From RUG563 sp964423675 (GTDB taxonomy: Bacteria > Bacillota > Clostridia > Christensenellales > Aristaeellaceae): a stretch of DNA of 38,044 bases. The translations under genes and the position numbers were made by a program. The notes below the pieces were generated by a model that searched no databases, was not told where the DNA came from, and was given only the letters and a program-made list of their open reading frames with translations. The stretch covers positions 1 to 38,044 of the forward strand of contig CAYRFP010000016.1 of NCBI GenBank assembly GCA_964423675.1, given 5' to 3'. This document shows positions 24,858-32,936 of this stretch, one piece after another (positions within the stretch are counted from its first letter, which is position 1; each line of letters opens with the position of its first letter).

Positions 24858-26055
24858 AGGGATCCTCCTTCCGTATCGCCACGGCCTGCACATCAATGCG
24901 GCCATCCTGCAGCAGCAGCGTCATTTCCTTTTGCGCCTGTTCCACTGAAACCACTGGCTCCTTCCCAGCCAGCACCACGGCGTAACCCCGGCTCAGCGCC
25001 TGCCGCGGGCCCAAAGCGTTCAATTTATCCTGAAGCAATGCCATCCGCGCCTTTTTCAGCGTCAGCTGGCGTTCGATAGCCGTTTGCAGCCTTTGCCGGG
25101 CCATTTCGTTTCGCCCTTGCGCCTGGCGCAAAAGCGCCGCAGGATGGCGCCCTGCCAGCCGCTTTTCATACAGCGCCAGCTGGCTTTTCCGGGAAAGCAG
25201 AGCGCTTTGCGCTGCCCGCTCCATGCCGGATTGCAGCTTCTGGATGCTGGCAAGCAACGTCTTCAATTCCGGAACGCAAACCTCCGCTGCCGCCGACGGC
25301 GTGGCCGCCCGCAGATCTGCCGCTAGATCAGACAGCGTCACATCCACCTCATGCCCAACCGCCGATACCACCGGAATCGGGCAGGCCGCAATAGCCCGCA
25401 CTACAATTTCTTCATTAAATGCCCACAGATCCTCCATGGATCCGCCGCCCCGACCTACGATAATTACGTCCACCTGCGGCAGCGCCGAAATCTCCGCAAT
25501 GCCCTGGGCAATATCCTCCGCCGCGCCCTCGCCCTGCACCTGCGCGGGGCGCAGAATAATCTGCATTCCCGGAAAACGGCGACGACTGACCGTGGCAATA
25601 TCATGAATCACCGCGCCCGAACGGGAAGTGACCACCCCCACGGCCCGGGGCAAAAGCGGCAGCTGACGCTTGCGGGTCACATCGAAAAGACCCTCCTTGA
25701 GCAGCTTGTTTTTCAACGCTTCGTATTTCAGATACAGTTCGCCAACGCCGTCCTGGGTCATCGCGTCCACATAAAACTGGTAGCTGCCCGAGACTGTGTA
25801 TAGCCCAACCGCTCCGGAAACCACCACCTTCATCCCGATTTCCGGGGTGAAGGCCACATGCATGGCGTTTTGCCGATAGCAAACGCACTGAATGCGGCTC
25901 TGCTCATCCTTGAGAGTAAAATACCAATGCCCGGAGGCGTAGCGCTTAAAATCGCTGATTTCTCCCCGCAAGGATACAAACCGCAGCGCAGGATCGCTGG
26001 CCAGAGCCCGGCGCACATAATCGTTCAACTCGGATACCGTCAGCGTCCAGGCCAT
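24832..26055 (-). CDS. xseA: Exodeoxyribonuclease VII large subunit
   Basis: XseA is the catalytic subunit of exonuclease VII. The 407-residue protein has the N-terminal OB-fold (about 1-100, LTVSELNDYVRRAL, LRGEISDFKRYASGHWYFTLKD), the catalytic domain with VGVVTSRSGAVIHDI, RPAQVQGEGAA, IVGRGGGSMEDLWAFN and SAVGHEVDVTLSDLAADLRAATPSAAAE, and a coiled-coil C-terminus. The ATG follows folD by four bases, with AAAGGAT as ribosome site. It overlaps xseB. Confidence 0.96.
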   Translation of the reverse strand: MAWTLTVSELNDYVRRALASDPALRFVSLRGEISDFKRYASGHWYFTLKDEQSRIQCVCYRQNAMHVAFTPEIGMKVVVSGAVGLYTVSGSYQFYVDAMTQDGVGELYLKYEALKNKLLKEGLFDVTRKRQLPLLPRAVGVVTSRSGAVIHDIATVSRRRFPGMQIILRPAQVQGEGAAEDIAQGIAEISALPQVDVIIVGRGGGSMEDLWAFNEEIVVRAIAACPIPVVSAVGHEVDVTLSDLAADLRAATPSAAAEVCVPELKTLLASIQKLQSGMERAAQSALLSRKSQLALYEKRLAGRHPAALLRQAQGRNEMARQRLQTAIERQLTLKKARMALLQDKLNALGPRQALSRGYAVVLAGKEPVVSVEQAQKEMTLLLQDGRIDVQAVAIRKEDPFDEETAVL

Positions 26056-26059
26056 GCAA

Positions 26060-26890
26060 TCATCCTTTCTGTTCTGCGGCAGAAATGGTATTTTCCATCA
26101 GCATGCCAATGGTCATTTTGCCCACGCCGCCCGGCACCGGCGAAATCCATCCGGCGATTTTCTCCACCGCCGCAAAATCCACATCGCCCGTCACCTTGCC
26201 ATTCACCCGGTTAATCCCCACATCGATCACAGCCGCCCCGGGCTTCACCATATCTGCCGTCACAAAGCCAGGCTTGCCAACGGCGGCAACCAAGATATCA
26301 GCACGGCGGGTCACGGCGGAGAGATTCTCCGTCTTGGAATGGCAGATGGTCACGGTGCAATTCTCCTCAAGCAACAGCAGCGCCGTCGGTTTGCCAACCA
26401 CGCTGCTTCTGCCAATTACCACCGCTTCCTTCCCCGCCAGTGGTACGCCAAAAGCCTTGAGCATAAAAAGGATGCCTTTAGCTGTGCAAGGAACCATGCC
26501 CTCTGCCCCGGCCAGCAGCTTGCCTGCGTTCTGTGGATGAAAGCCGTCCACATCCTTTTGCGGCAAAATGCGGTTCTGCGCCGCTTCTTCCTGAAGTCCC
26601 GCCGGCAATGGCAATTGCACCAGAATCCCATGCACGCTCGCATCCTGGTTCAGCCGGTCTATTTCCGCTTCCAGCTCCGCTTGCTTTATCTGCGCGGGGA
26701 GACGGATCGTTTGAGAAAGGACGCCCAATTCCTGGCACACCGTTTCTTTATTGCGTACATAAATTTGACTGGCCGGGTTATCCCCCACCAGAATCACTGC
26801 CAGGTCAGGCTGCACGCCCTTAGCGCGCAGCGCTTCCACCCGTGGCCGAAGGGAATCCATCAGCTGCGCAGCTAGCAGCTTCCCATCCAT
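26060..26890 (-). CDS. folD: Bifunctional methylenetetrahydrofolate dehydrogenase/cyclohydrolase FolD
   Basis: FolD oxidises 5,10-methylene-THF and hydrolyses the product to 10-formyl-THF, feeding purines and formyl-Met. The 276-residue protein has NPASQIYVRNKE with the catalytic Lys of the YVxxK motif, VQLPLP, DVDGFHP, GRSSVVGKP, and PVPGGVGKMT near the end. Two usual residues differ: PCTA in place of PCTP and GKMT in place of GPMT. The ATG at 26890 has its GGAGG 19 bases away; an in-frame CTG at 26902 has ideal seven-base spacing and adds LAII, which mimics the usual MAxIIDGK start. The true start may therefore be that CTG. Confidence 0.93.
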   Translation of the reverse strand: MDGKLLAAQLMDSLRPRVEALRAKGVQPDLAVILVGDNPASQIYVRNKETVCQELGVLSQTIRLPAQIKQAELEAEIDRLNQDASVHGILVQLPLPAGLQEEAAQNRILPQKDVDGFHPQNAGKLLAGAEGMVPCTAKGILFMLKAFGVPLAGKEAVVIGRSSVVGKPTALLLLEENCTVTICHSKTENLSAVTRRADILVAAVGKPGFVTADMVKPGAAVIDVGINRVNGKVTGDVDFAAVEKIAGWISPVPGGVGKMTIGMLMENTISAAEQKG

Positions 26891-26904
26891 GATAATTGCC
26901 AGGG

Positions 26905-27846
26905 TTATCCCTCCCTGCTCTGATGTTTTTCCAATCCAATAAGCGCAACGCCCACGGCGTTATCTCCAGAAAATTCCGGTCGGCCGAAATGCAATTGCAG
27001 GCCCAGCCTGCGCTGCTCATTTCGCTGCAACAGCATTTCCCTCAGCAGTGCCGAGGAGGCCACGCCCCCAGCCAGCAGCATCTGCGCCGTACCCGTCTGT
27101 TCCTGTGCCCCGGCCAGTAGCCGTAGCACCGTGCGGCACAAAATGCCATATACCTCTGCCGCCACGTTTTCCTTTTCTTCTCCGGCAGCAATCAGACGCA
27201 TCAGCTGCGCCTCCGCCCCGGACAAGTGACAACGAAGCCCTTCCTTTTCCATACTGACCGGCACAAGGTTTCGGTTCCTGCCCCGTCTGGCCAGTTCTTC
27301 CAAATAAGGGCCGCAGGGAAACGGCAGCCCCAACGCCACGCCAATGCGATCCACCAACTGCCCGGCATGCAGATCCACCGCAGCACCCAGAGGCGTCAGC
27401 TTTTCGCCTTCCGCCAGCAGCACATCCGTTGTCCCGCCAGACAGATGCAGCGCAACGAAAGGAACGCATCCAAGTTCCGTTCCGAATCGCGCAGCTCGCA
27501 CATGCCCTTGCTGGTGACTGGTCGCGTAAAATGGTACGTGCAGTGCCGCCGCAATGGAACGTCCTGCCATCTCTCCCACCTGAAAAACAGGCATATAGGA
27601 ATTCGCTTCCCCTCGCGGAGCAACGGACGCGCATACGCAGGAGATGTGTTCATCGGTAGTTTTCATTACCGATTCAATCACATCAGAAAGCTGCCGTACA
27701 TGCGCAAACACGGCCTCGCTCTGGCGAAGGCCGCGTTCTCCCGCAGGAACAGGCAACAGCCGCCGCGCCTGCCGCGGCTCAGCGCCCAAAGCGCAAAGCG
27801 CAGCGGAGGTGGTATAGCAGCTGGTATCCAGCCCCAGGGCCAGCAT
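26905..27846 (-). CDS. TsaD/Kae1-like protein (glycoprotease-family paralog)
   Basis: A 313-residue ASKHA-fold protein related to TsaD/Kae1 (M22 family), but not the canonical TsaD. It starts LALGLDTSCYTTSAAL, keeps two metal His residues in TSHQQGHVRAA, SGGTTDVLLAEG in place of the usual SGGHT, LAGGVASSALL and GDNAVGVALIG with a metal Asp. TsaD proper makes t6A37 in tRNA with TsaB and TsaE; neither partner is here. The protein is common in Clostridia near nusB and xseA, with unknown function. It overlaps nusB by one base and ends just before folD, so it is translationally coupled to both. Confidence 0.82.
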   Translation of the reverse strand: MLALGLDTSCYTTSAALCALGAEPRQARRLLPVPAGERGLRQSEAVFAHVRQLSDVIESVMKTTDEHISCVCASVAPRGEANSYMPVFQVGEMAGRSIAAALHVPFYATSHQQGHVRAARFGTELGCVPFVALHLSGGTTDVLLAEGEKLTPLGAAVDLHAGQLVDRIGVALGLPFPCGPYLEELARRGRNRNLVPVSMEKEGLRCHLSGAEAQLMRLIAAGEEKENVAAEVYGILCRTVLRLLAGAQEQTGTAQMLLAGGVASSALLREMLLQRNEQRRLGLQLHFGRPEFSGDNAVGVALIGLEKHQSREG

Positions 27847-28262
27847 TATGCCATGGCCCCCTGGGCATTCTTTTCCGCCAGCACAGCGGACAAAACGCCA
27901 TTGACGAATTTCCCGGCCTGCGGCGTATCAAAGCGCTGCGCCAGGGCCACCGCTTCGTTAATAACCACAGGAGCCGGGGTTTCCATGGCGTAGCACAGTT
28001 CATAAATAGCCACCCGGAGCACCGCCTGATCGACCTTTGAAATTCGATCCAGGGCCCAACCCTTCAGGTTCTTTTCAATGGTCTGATCCATTTCCTCTGC
28101 ATGGGCTTCCACCCCGGAGAGAATCCCGTCGATAAATTCCTGATCGTCCGCTTCAGGGGTAAACTCAATGAGCCCGCGTAGCGTTTCCTCGCCGCCGTCG
28201 CCGCCCAGCATATTTTCAAACACCATCTGCACGGCCGCAGCCCGCGCTGATTTTCGCGCCAT
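27846..28262 (-). CDS. nusB: Transcription antitermination factor NusB
   Basis: NusB binds boxA RNA with S10 (NusE) to drive processive antitermination, mainly of rRNA operons. The 138-residue protein is all-helical, with ARKSARAAAVQMVFENML at the start, the middle NLKGWALDRISKVDQAVLRVAIYELCY, and PAPVVINEAVALAQRFDTPQAGKFVNGVLSAV, all canonical. The ATG at 28262 has an AGAGGG site. It lies 30 bases after the DUF2273 gene and overlaps the TsaD-like gene by one base. Confidence 0.96.
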   Translation of the reverse strand: MARKSARAAAVQMVFENMLGGDGGEETLRGLIEFTPEADDQEFIDGILSGVEAHAEEMDQTIEKNLKGWALDRISKVDQAVLRVAIYELCYAMETPAPVVINEAVALAQRFDTPQAGKFVNGVLSAVLAEKNAQGAMA

Positions 28263-28292
28263 GGTTTTTCCCTCTTTTGTTCTTTTTTTCGA

Positions 28293-28625
28293 TTAATTGT
28301 CTTCTTTTTCCCCGGAATGCTGAGACGAACGCATTTCCCGCGCCACCTGCTCCGGCGTTTTTCCAGCGCTGGACGTTTCCCGGTATACGTTTTGCCGGGG
28401 CGGGAACAGACGATTCACAGTCTTACGAATCCATTCCTTTTTATCCTTCACGCCGCCGATAAATGCACCAACGCAAACCAGCAGCGCAATTAGTATGGTT
28501 TCCCAGAAGCCCACCGTCAGAAACAGCAGCGCCAGCACCATCGCTGCTGCGCCGAAAAACAGCGCGCATTCCGGCGTGCCGATTTTGAACATGTTCTGAA
28601 CAAAATTCTTCCATTTATCACTCAT
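28293..28625 (-). CDS. DUF2273 small membrane protein
   Basis: A 110-residue protein with two hydrophobic helices (about 18-37 and 41-60) and a polar, charged C-terminus. The helix pattern and the context match DUF2273, which regularly accompanies amaP and asp23 and probably helps anchor Asp23 at the membrane. The ATG overlaps the amaP stop by eight bases, with AAGGAGG upstream. Confidence 0.85.
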   Translation of the reverse strand: MSDKWKNFVQNMFKIGTPECALFFGAAAMVLALLFLTVGFWETILIALLVCVGAFIGGVKDKKEWIRKTVNRLFPPRQNVYRETSSAGKTPEQVAREMRSSQHSGEKEDN

Positions 28626-29433
28626 CGTCGGCTTCCTCCTTCGGGCTTTCCTCCATCTGCGTTTCCAAATCGGAAGCAGTCTGCTCTGCCTCGTCCGCCT
28701 TCGTTTCTTCTGCGGAGGCTTCCGAAACGACCGGCACTGGCTCCTCCTTAGGCAGTTGCTCCTGCTCCGTTGCTACCGGCGCCTGCGGCTCCGTGGCGTG
28801 GTACGTATCTCGGGAAAAAATCCGCTGATGCAGGGGCTGCTTTTTTCCCTTGCTTTCCCGCAGCTCCGCCGTCTTTTCGGAGGCTTCCTCCTCGCGAACC
28901 AGATACGGAGAATTTCCCGCCGCATCCTGTGCCGTTTCTACTGCTACCCGCACCTCCTGCACCTCAATGCCCGAGGAAGCAACCAGATACTGCTTAATCT
29001 GCTTTTGCAAAGAAGCGACCGCCAGGGGGATGGAGATATTATTCGCCAGGGAGATGCGCAGATCAATCACCACGCCCTCCCGCCGATTGCGGATATACAT
29101 GGAAACCACATGAATTTCCTCATGCATATCGATGCAGCGCTGCACCAGGTTTTCAATTGCGTGCATTGCAATGCGAAGCTCACCGTTTTCCGTCTGCTGC
29201 ACCACAAATTCCCGCTTGCGGCTCCTATACCGCCGGGGGAACATAAGCAGATAACCGCCAAGCAGCACTAGCAGCACGCCTGCGGCACCGGAAGCAATTT
29301 GCATCCAGGGCAACATATTCTCCCCGGCCAATTTCATGGCCGGAATGGGCAGCAGCACCAGCGCCGCCCCAGCCAGCACGGCCAGAAGCGCGCCAAAGAA
29401 CAGGATCAGACGATCCCAAAAACGAATTTTCAT
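28618..29433 (-). CDS. amaP: Alkaline shock response membrane anchor protein AmaP
   Basis: AmaP anchors Asp23 at the membrane. The 271-residue protein has two N-terminal membrane helices (about 8-30 and 44-65), a soluble Asp23/DUF322-like domain (about 75-165: GELRIAMHAIENLVQRCI, VVIDLRISLANNISIP, IEVQEVRVAVE), and an unusually long acidic Glu/Ala/Thr tail (about 175-271). The family is usually near 190 residues, so the tail is an addition. The ATG has TAGGAGGG at good spacing, 25 bases after asp23. Confidence 0.9.
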   Translation of the reverse strand: MKIRFWDRLILFFGALLAVLAGAALVLLPIPAMKLAGENMLPWMQIASGAAGVLLVLLGGYLLMFPRRYRSRKREFVVQQTENGELRIAMHAIENLVQRCIDMHEEIHVVSMYIRNRREGVVIDLRISLANNISIPLAVASLQKQIKQYLVASSGIEVQEVRVAVETAQDAAGNSPYLVREEEASEKTAELRESKGKKQPLHQRIFSRDTYHATEPQAPVATEQEQLPKEEPVPVVSEASAEETKADEAEQTASDLETQMEESPKEEADDE

Positions 29434-29458
29434 AGCTTTGCCCTCCTATGCAGGACGG

Positions 29459-30142
29459 TCAGCAGCGTTTCCGGCCGGGTGCGGCGTCCTCCGCATCCGC
29501 TTCTTCCTGATTTACCTCTTCCGGAGCGCCATCCAAAGCAGCCTCCTCGGAAAGCACGGCTTCATCTGCCTGCTCCTCCTGAGCAGCTTCCTCCGTCAGC
29601 TGGATTTCTTCCTCCGCCGTTGCTTCGGACGCAACCGTTTCTTCGGCAACAGGAGTCTGCGGCTCCTCCTGGGGAGCCTGCGGCACATCCACCGGCTGCA
29701 CCGGCGCTTCAGACAGGCTGGGCCGATTGGCGGCTTCAATGCTGGTTTGAGCGGCCTTCTTGTCCTTTTCGAAGCTCACGCCCTGCACATGCACGTCCAC
29801 CCGCACCACATGCAGCCCTGTCAGGCTTTCCAGGGCCTTGCGCACGTTTTCCTGCACCTCGCTGGCTACCTTCTGGATCGGCTGGCCGTATTCCACGATA
29901 ATATACAGATCAACCGCCGCTTCCTGGCTGCCGACCTCCACCTTTACGCCCTTGGTCATGTTCCGGTTTCGGCCCAGAATCTCGCCAAAGCCGCCGCTGA
30001 CGCACATCCCAGCAATACCGTCAATTTCATTGGCGGCCACGCCGGCAATCGTAGCAATCACTTCGTTGGCATAGCTGATGGTTCCGCCGTTTTCCAAATC
30101 CACGTCAACCTTGACGGGGAGATTGTCCTTTTTCTGTGGCAT
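29459..30142 (-). CDS. asp23: Asp23/Gls24 family envelope stress protein with acidic tail
   Basis: Asp23/Gls24 proteins are abundant, membrane-associated factors linked to envelope and alkaline stress. The core (about 15-126) is canonical: ISYANEVIATIAGVAANEIDGI, VKVEVGSQEAAVDLYIIVEYG, VASEVQENVRKALESLTGLHV, RVDVHVQGVSF. It is followed by about 100 residues of Glu-, Ala- and Pro-rich acidic sequence ending in a short basic GRKRC; the family is usually about 120-150 long. TAAGGAGG precedes the ATG. It is the first gene of a 13-gene minus-strand run. Confidence 0.92.
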   Translation of the reverse strand: MPQKKDNLPVKVDVDLENGGTISYANEVIATIAGVAANEIDGIAGMCVSGGFGEILGRNRNMTKGVKVEVGSQEAAVDLYIIVEYGQPIQKVASEVQENVRKALESLTGLHVVRVDVHVQGVSFEKDKKAAQTSIEAANRPSLSEAPVQPVDVPQAPQEEPQTPVAEETVASEATAEEEIQLTEEAAQEEQADEAVLSEEAALDGAPEEVNQEEADAEDAAPGRKRC

Positions 30143-30172
30143 GCAAATGCACCTCCTTACAGATTATAAATA

Positions 30173-30201
30173 AGTATACCAGATTCCCGACAATTTGGCA
30201 A
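30173..30201 (-). promoter_or_regulatory. Promoter of the asp23-thiI operon
   Basis: On the minus strand TTGCCA (30196-30201) and TATACT (30173-30178) are 17 bases apart. A second AT-rich box lies nearer the gene. Confidence 0.7.
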
Positions 30202-30205
30202 CAGC

Positions 30206-30301
30206 GCCATAGCGGCTGAATAATGGCAGCCATGGCTAGCCCGGCTTTCGCCGTTTCATGGAGAAAGCCAAGGCCGGGGAACGAGCTGGCCGTCCCCCGG
30301 C
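30206..30301. other. Cluster of three hairpins between aspS and asp23
   Basis: Three stems follow aspS: GCCGGGG/CCCCGGC (30273-30301), GGCTTTC/GAAAGCC (30243-30269) and GCCAT/ATGGC (30206-30227). None has a T-run on the minus strand, though the first has GTTTATTTTT on the plus strand. Presumably they end or protect the hisS-aspS transcript. Confidence 0.5.
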
Positions 30302-30313
30302 GTTTATTTTTGC

Positions 30314-31603
30314 TTACGGAGCGATGCGGTTGGGGCCACGGAAGAGGAACATAACATCCTTGATGCTCAGGCCCAGCAGCAACATCGTCAGCCGATCCAC
30401 GCCCAGGCCGAAGCCGCCGTGAGGCGGGCAGCCATAGCGGAAGAAGTCCATATAGAACTTCACATCTTCGCCCAGGCCCTTTTCATCCGCCTGTGCCCGC
30501 AGCTGGGGATAACGATGCTCGCGCTGCGCGCCGGTGGTAATTTCCGTGCCGCGCCAGATCAGGTCATAGCCCAGCGGCATGCCGTTCTCATCCCGCATGT
30601 GATAGAACGCCCGCTTTTCCGGGCCATAATCAGTGACGAACAGGAATTCGTGGCCGAATTTATCCATGCTCAGCTTGGCACACAGATGCTCGGCCTCGGT
30701 GGTCAGATCGTTCTTTTCGGAATCGTCCACAGTGTATCCGTAGCGCTCTTCCAATTCCTTATATACATCCTGCAGCTTCATTTCCGGGAAGGGCAGGGAG
30801 GGCACCACGGTTTCCAGGCCGTAGAGTTCCTTAATCTGCTCGCCATACTTTTCCTTCACATGCATCAGCGCATCCTGCAAAAGTTCTGCTTCCATCTGCA
30901 TCACATCCCGGAAGGAATCGATATAACTCATTTCCAGATCGAAGCCGGTGAATTCAGTAGCATGCTTATTGGTGAAGGATTTTTCGGCGCGGAATACAGG
31001 CCCCACCTCGAAAATTCTGTCAAAGCCAGCGGCCATAGCCATCTGCTTATAGAACTGGGGGCTCTGGCTCAGATAAGCCTTGCGATCGAAATATTTCAGT
31101 TCGAACACATCCGAGCCCGATTCGCTGGCCGCACCGATCAGCTTGGGCGTATGGATTTCCAGGAATCCCTTGTTCAGCAGGAACTGGCGCATGGAGGCCA
31201 CCATCTCCGTCTGCGCCTTGAAAATCAGCAGGTTTTTATCCGACCGCAGATCCACCCAGCGGTAATCCAGCCGGGAATCGATCGCAGCGTCCTTGGTAAT
31301 CGGCAGCGGCTCGGCCACGGAAAGAATCTCCATCTTTTCCGGGAGCATTTCGATGCCGCCCATTTTCACGAAGCTGTTTTCCACCACCGGGCCTTCCGCC
31401 GTAATCACCGATTCCACTGTCAACTGATCCACAAGCGCTGCCAGTTCCGGGTTCTTTTCCTTTTCGATGGTCAACTGAATCCGGCCCGTATGATCCCGAA
31501 TAACCAGGAAAGCCATGGTGCGCTTATTGCGCAGATTCTCCACAAAGCCCTGAATTTTATTGTTTTCCCCTACTGCGACCTTGGCAATCAGGTTCCTTTC
31601 CAT
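30314..31603 (-). CDS. aspS: Aspartate--tRNA ligase, archaeal-type (short)
   Basis: Class II synthetase charging tRNA-Asp. At 429 residues it is of the archaeal/eukaryotic type, lacking the GAD insert of the ~590-residue bacterial AspRS. It has an N-terminal OB-fold (IQGFVENLRNKRTMAFLVIRD) and a catalytic domain with LSQSPQFYKQ, the motif 2 region RIFEVGPVFRAEKSFTNKHATEFTGFDLEM and the motif 3 region GGFGLGVDRLTMLLLG. Archaeal-type enzymes in bacteria are often nondiscriminating and also make Asp-tRNA-Asn for GatCAB. The start used is the second ATG (31603), nine bases after GAGGAG. It lies 52 bases after hisS in the same operon. Confidence 0.92.
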   Translation of the reverse strand: MERNLIAKVAVGENNKIQGFVENLRNKRTMAFLVIRDHTGRIQLTIEKEKNPELAALVDQLTVESVITAEGPVVENSFVKMGGIEMLPEKMEILSVAEPLPITKDAAIDSRLDYRWVDLRSDKNLLIFKAQTEMVASMRQFLLNKGFLEIHTPKLIGAASESGSDVFELKYFDRKAYLSQSPQFYKQMAMAAGFDRIFEVGPVFRAEKSFTNKHATEFTGFDLEMSYIDSFRDVMQMEAELLQDALMHVKEKYGEQIKELYGLETVVPSLPFPEMKLQDVYKELEERYGYTVDDSEKNDLTTEAEHLCAKLSMDKFGHEFLFVTDYGPEKRAFYHMRDENGMPLGYDLIWRGTEITTGAQREHRYPQLRAQADEKGLGEDVKFYMDFFRYGCPPHGGFGLGVDRLTMLLLGLSIKDVMFLFRGPNRIAP

Positions 31604-31655
31604 TGTTTGCATCTCCTCTTTATTTTATGAAGCGTTTTCACGGGTTATTTGCATC

Positions 31656-32918
31656 TTAAAGTATTTCTGCAATCTGCTGGGCTGCGGTTTCCAGGGCCAG
31701 TTCCTTTTCTTCCCGGGTTTCCATATTGCGAAGCTTCACCACGCCCCGAGCATATTCGTCCCCGCCGATCAGCGCCACCTGCCTGGCCCCGATCTTATCG
31801 GCATATTTAAACTGCGCCTTCAGCGACCGCCCTGCCAAATCACAGTCTGCCTTCACTCCGGCCTTGCGCAGCGCCTGGGTGAAGGTGAACGCCGGGATCG
31901 CCATATCCGCGCCCAGGTTCGCCACGTAAACGTCCGTCACCGATGGCGTCGCCGGCTCCGTTCCAGCGTTTTTCAGTTCCATCAGAATCCGCTCCAGGCC
32001 GATGCCAAAGCCCGCTGCCGGCGTGGCCGGGCCGCCCAGTTCTTCCACCAGCCCGTCATAGCGGCCGCCGCCGCACAGCGCCAGCCCTTCCCGGCCGGAT
32101 TGCATAATGATTTCAAACACCGTCTTGGTGTAATAATCCAAGCCGCGAACGATATGCGGATCCACTGCAAAGGGAATGCCCTGGGCAGAGAGCAGCTTTT
32201 GCAGCTTTTCAAAATGCTCCCGGCATTCATCGCACAGGCAATCCAGAATTGACGGCGCATCCTTTACGATGGCATGGCATTTTTCCTCCTTGCAATCCAG
32301 GATGCGCAGAGGGTTCTTATCAAACCGCTCCCGGCAGGTTTCGCACATTTCGCCAATCCGGTCACCCAGGTATTCCTTAAGCTTTTCATGATACCGGGGC
32401 CGGCAATGGGGACAACCGATCGAATTGATATGCACCGACAGATTCTGCAAGCCCAGCTGACCCAGCAGCGTCATCAGCGCGTTAATCAACTCGGCCTCCA
32501 CCGTGGGCTCCTTGCCGCCAAAGCATTCCATGCCAAACTGATGATGCTCCCGCAGCCGCCCAGCCTGGGGCTTTTCATAGCGGAAAATCGGCGCATTCAG
32601 ATAATACATTTTGCAGGGCAGCGCTTCATTGGCCAACTTGCCCTCGATAAACGCCCGAACAGCCCCTGCCGTGCCTTCTGGCTTCAGGGTGATGGAACGA
32701 TCGCCCTTGTCCTTGAACGTATACATTTCCTTCTGCACAATATCCGTGGTGCCCCCCACGCCGCGCAGAAACAGTTCCGTATGCTCAAATACCGGAGTGC
32801 GCACCTCCCGGTATCCCCACAACGCGGCCAGCGCGCGCATTTTTTCCTCCACGGCCTGCCACAGATAGGCGTCCTGGGGCAGCATATCCCGGGTGCCCTT
32901 TGGCGCTTGCGTCAGCAA
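31656..32918 (-). CDS. hisS: Histidine--tRNA ligase
   Basis: Class II synthetase of 420 residues charging tRNA-His. It has APKGTRDMLP at the start, motif 1 region YREVRTPVFEHTELFLRG, ITLKPEGTAGAVRAF, motif 2 region APIFRYEKPQAGRLREHHQFG, VRGLDYYTKTVFEI, CGGGRYDGL, and the C-terminal anticodon domain. A Cys-rich insert (169-232, nine Cys) marks the Firmicutes variant. The start is TTG at 32918 with AAGGAGG eight bases upstream. The gene is under a T-box leader and is followed by aspS. Confidence 0.95.
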   Translation of the reverse strand: MLTQAPKGTRDMLPQDAYLWQAVEEKMRALAALWGYREVRTPVFEHTELFLRGVGGTTDIVQKEMYTFKDKGDRSITLKPEGTAGAVRAFIEGKLANEALPCKMYYLNAPIFRYEKPQAGRLREHHQFGMECFGGKEPTVEAELINALMTLLGQLGLQNLSVHINSIGCPHCRPRYHEKLKEYLGDRIGEMCETCRERFDKNPLRILDCKEEKCHAIVKDAPSILDCLCDECREHFEKLQKLLSAQGIPFAVDPHIVRGLDYYTKTVFEIIMQSGREGLALCGGGRYDGLVEELGGPATPAAGFGIGLERILMELKNAGTEPATPSVTDVYVANLGADMAIPAFTFTQALRKAGVKADCDLAGRSLKAQFKYADKIGARQVALIGGDEYARGVVKLRNMETREEKELALETAAQQIAEIL

Positions 32919-32936
32919 ATCCGATCCCTCCTTAAA

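Noticed and set aside
30419..31630. 403-codon plus-strand frame
   Set aside because: It lies opposite aspS, which is unmistakable, and its composition (His/Leu/Gln rich) is typical of a shadow frame.
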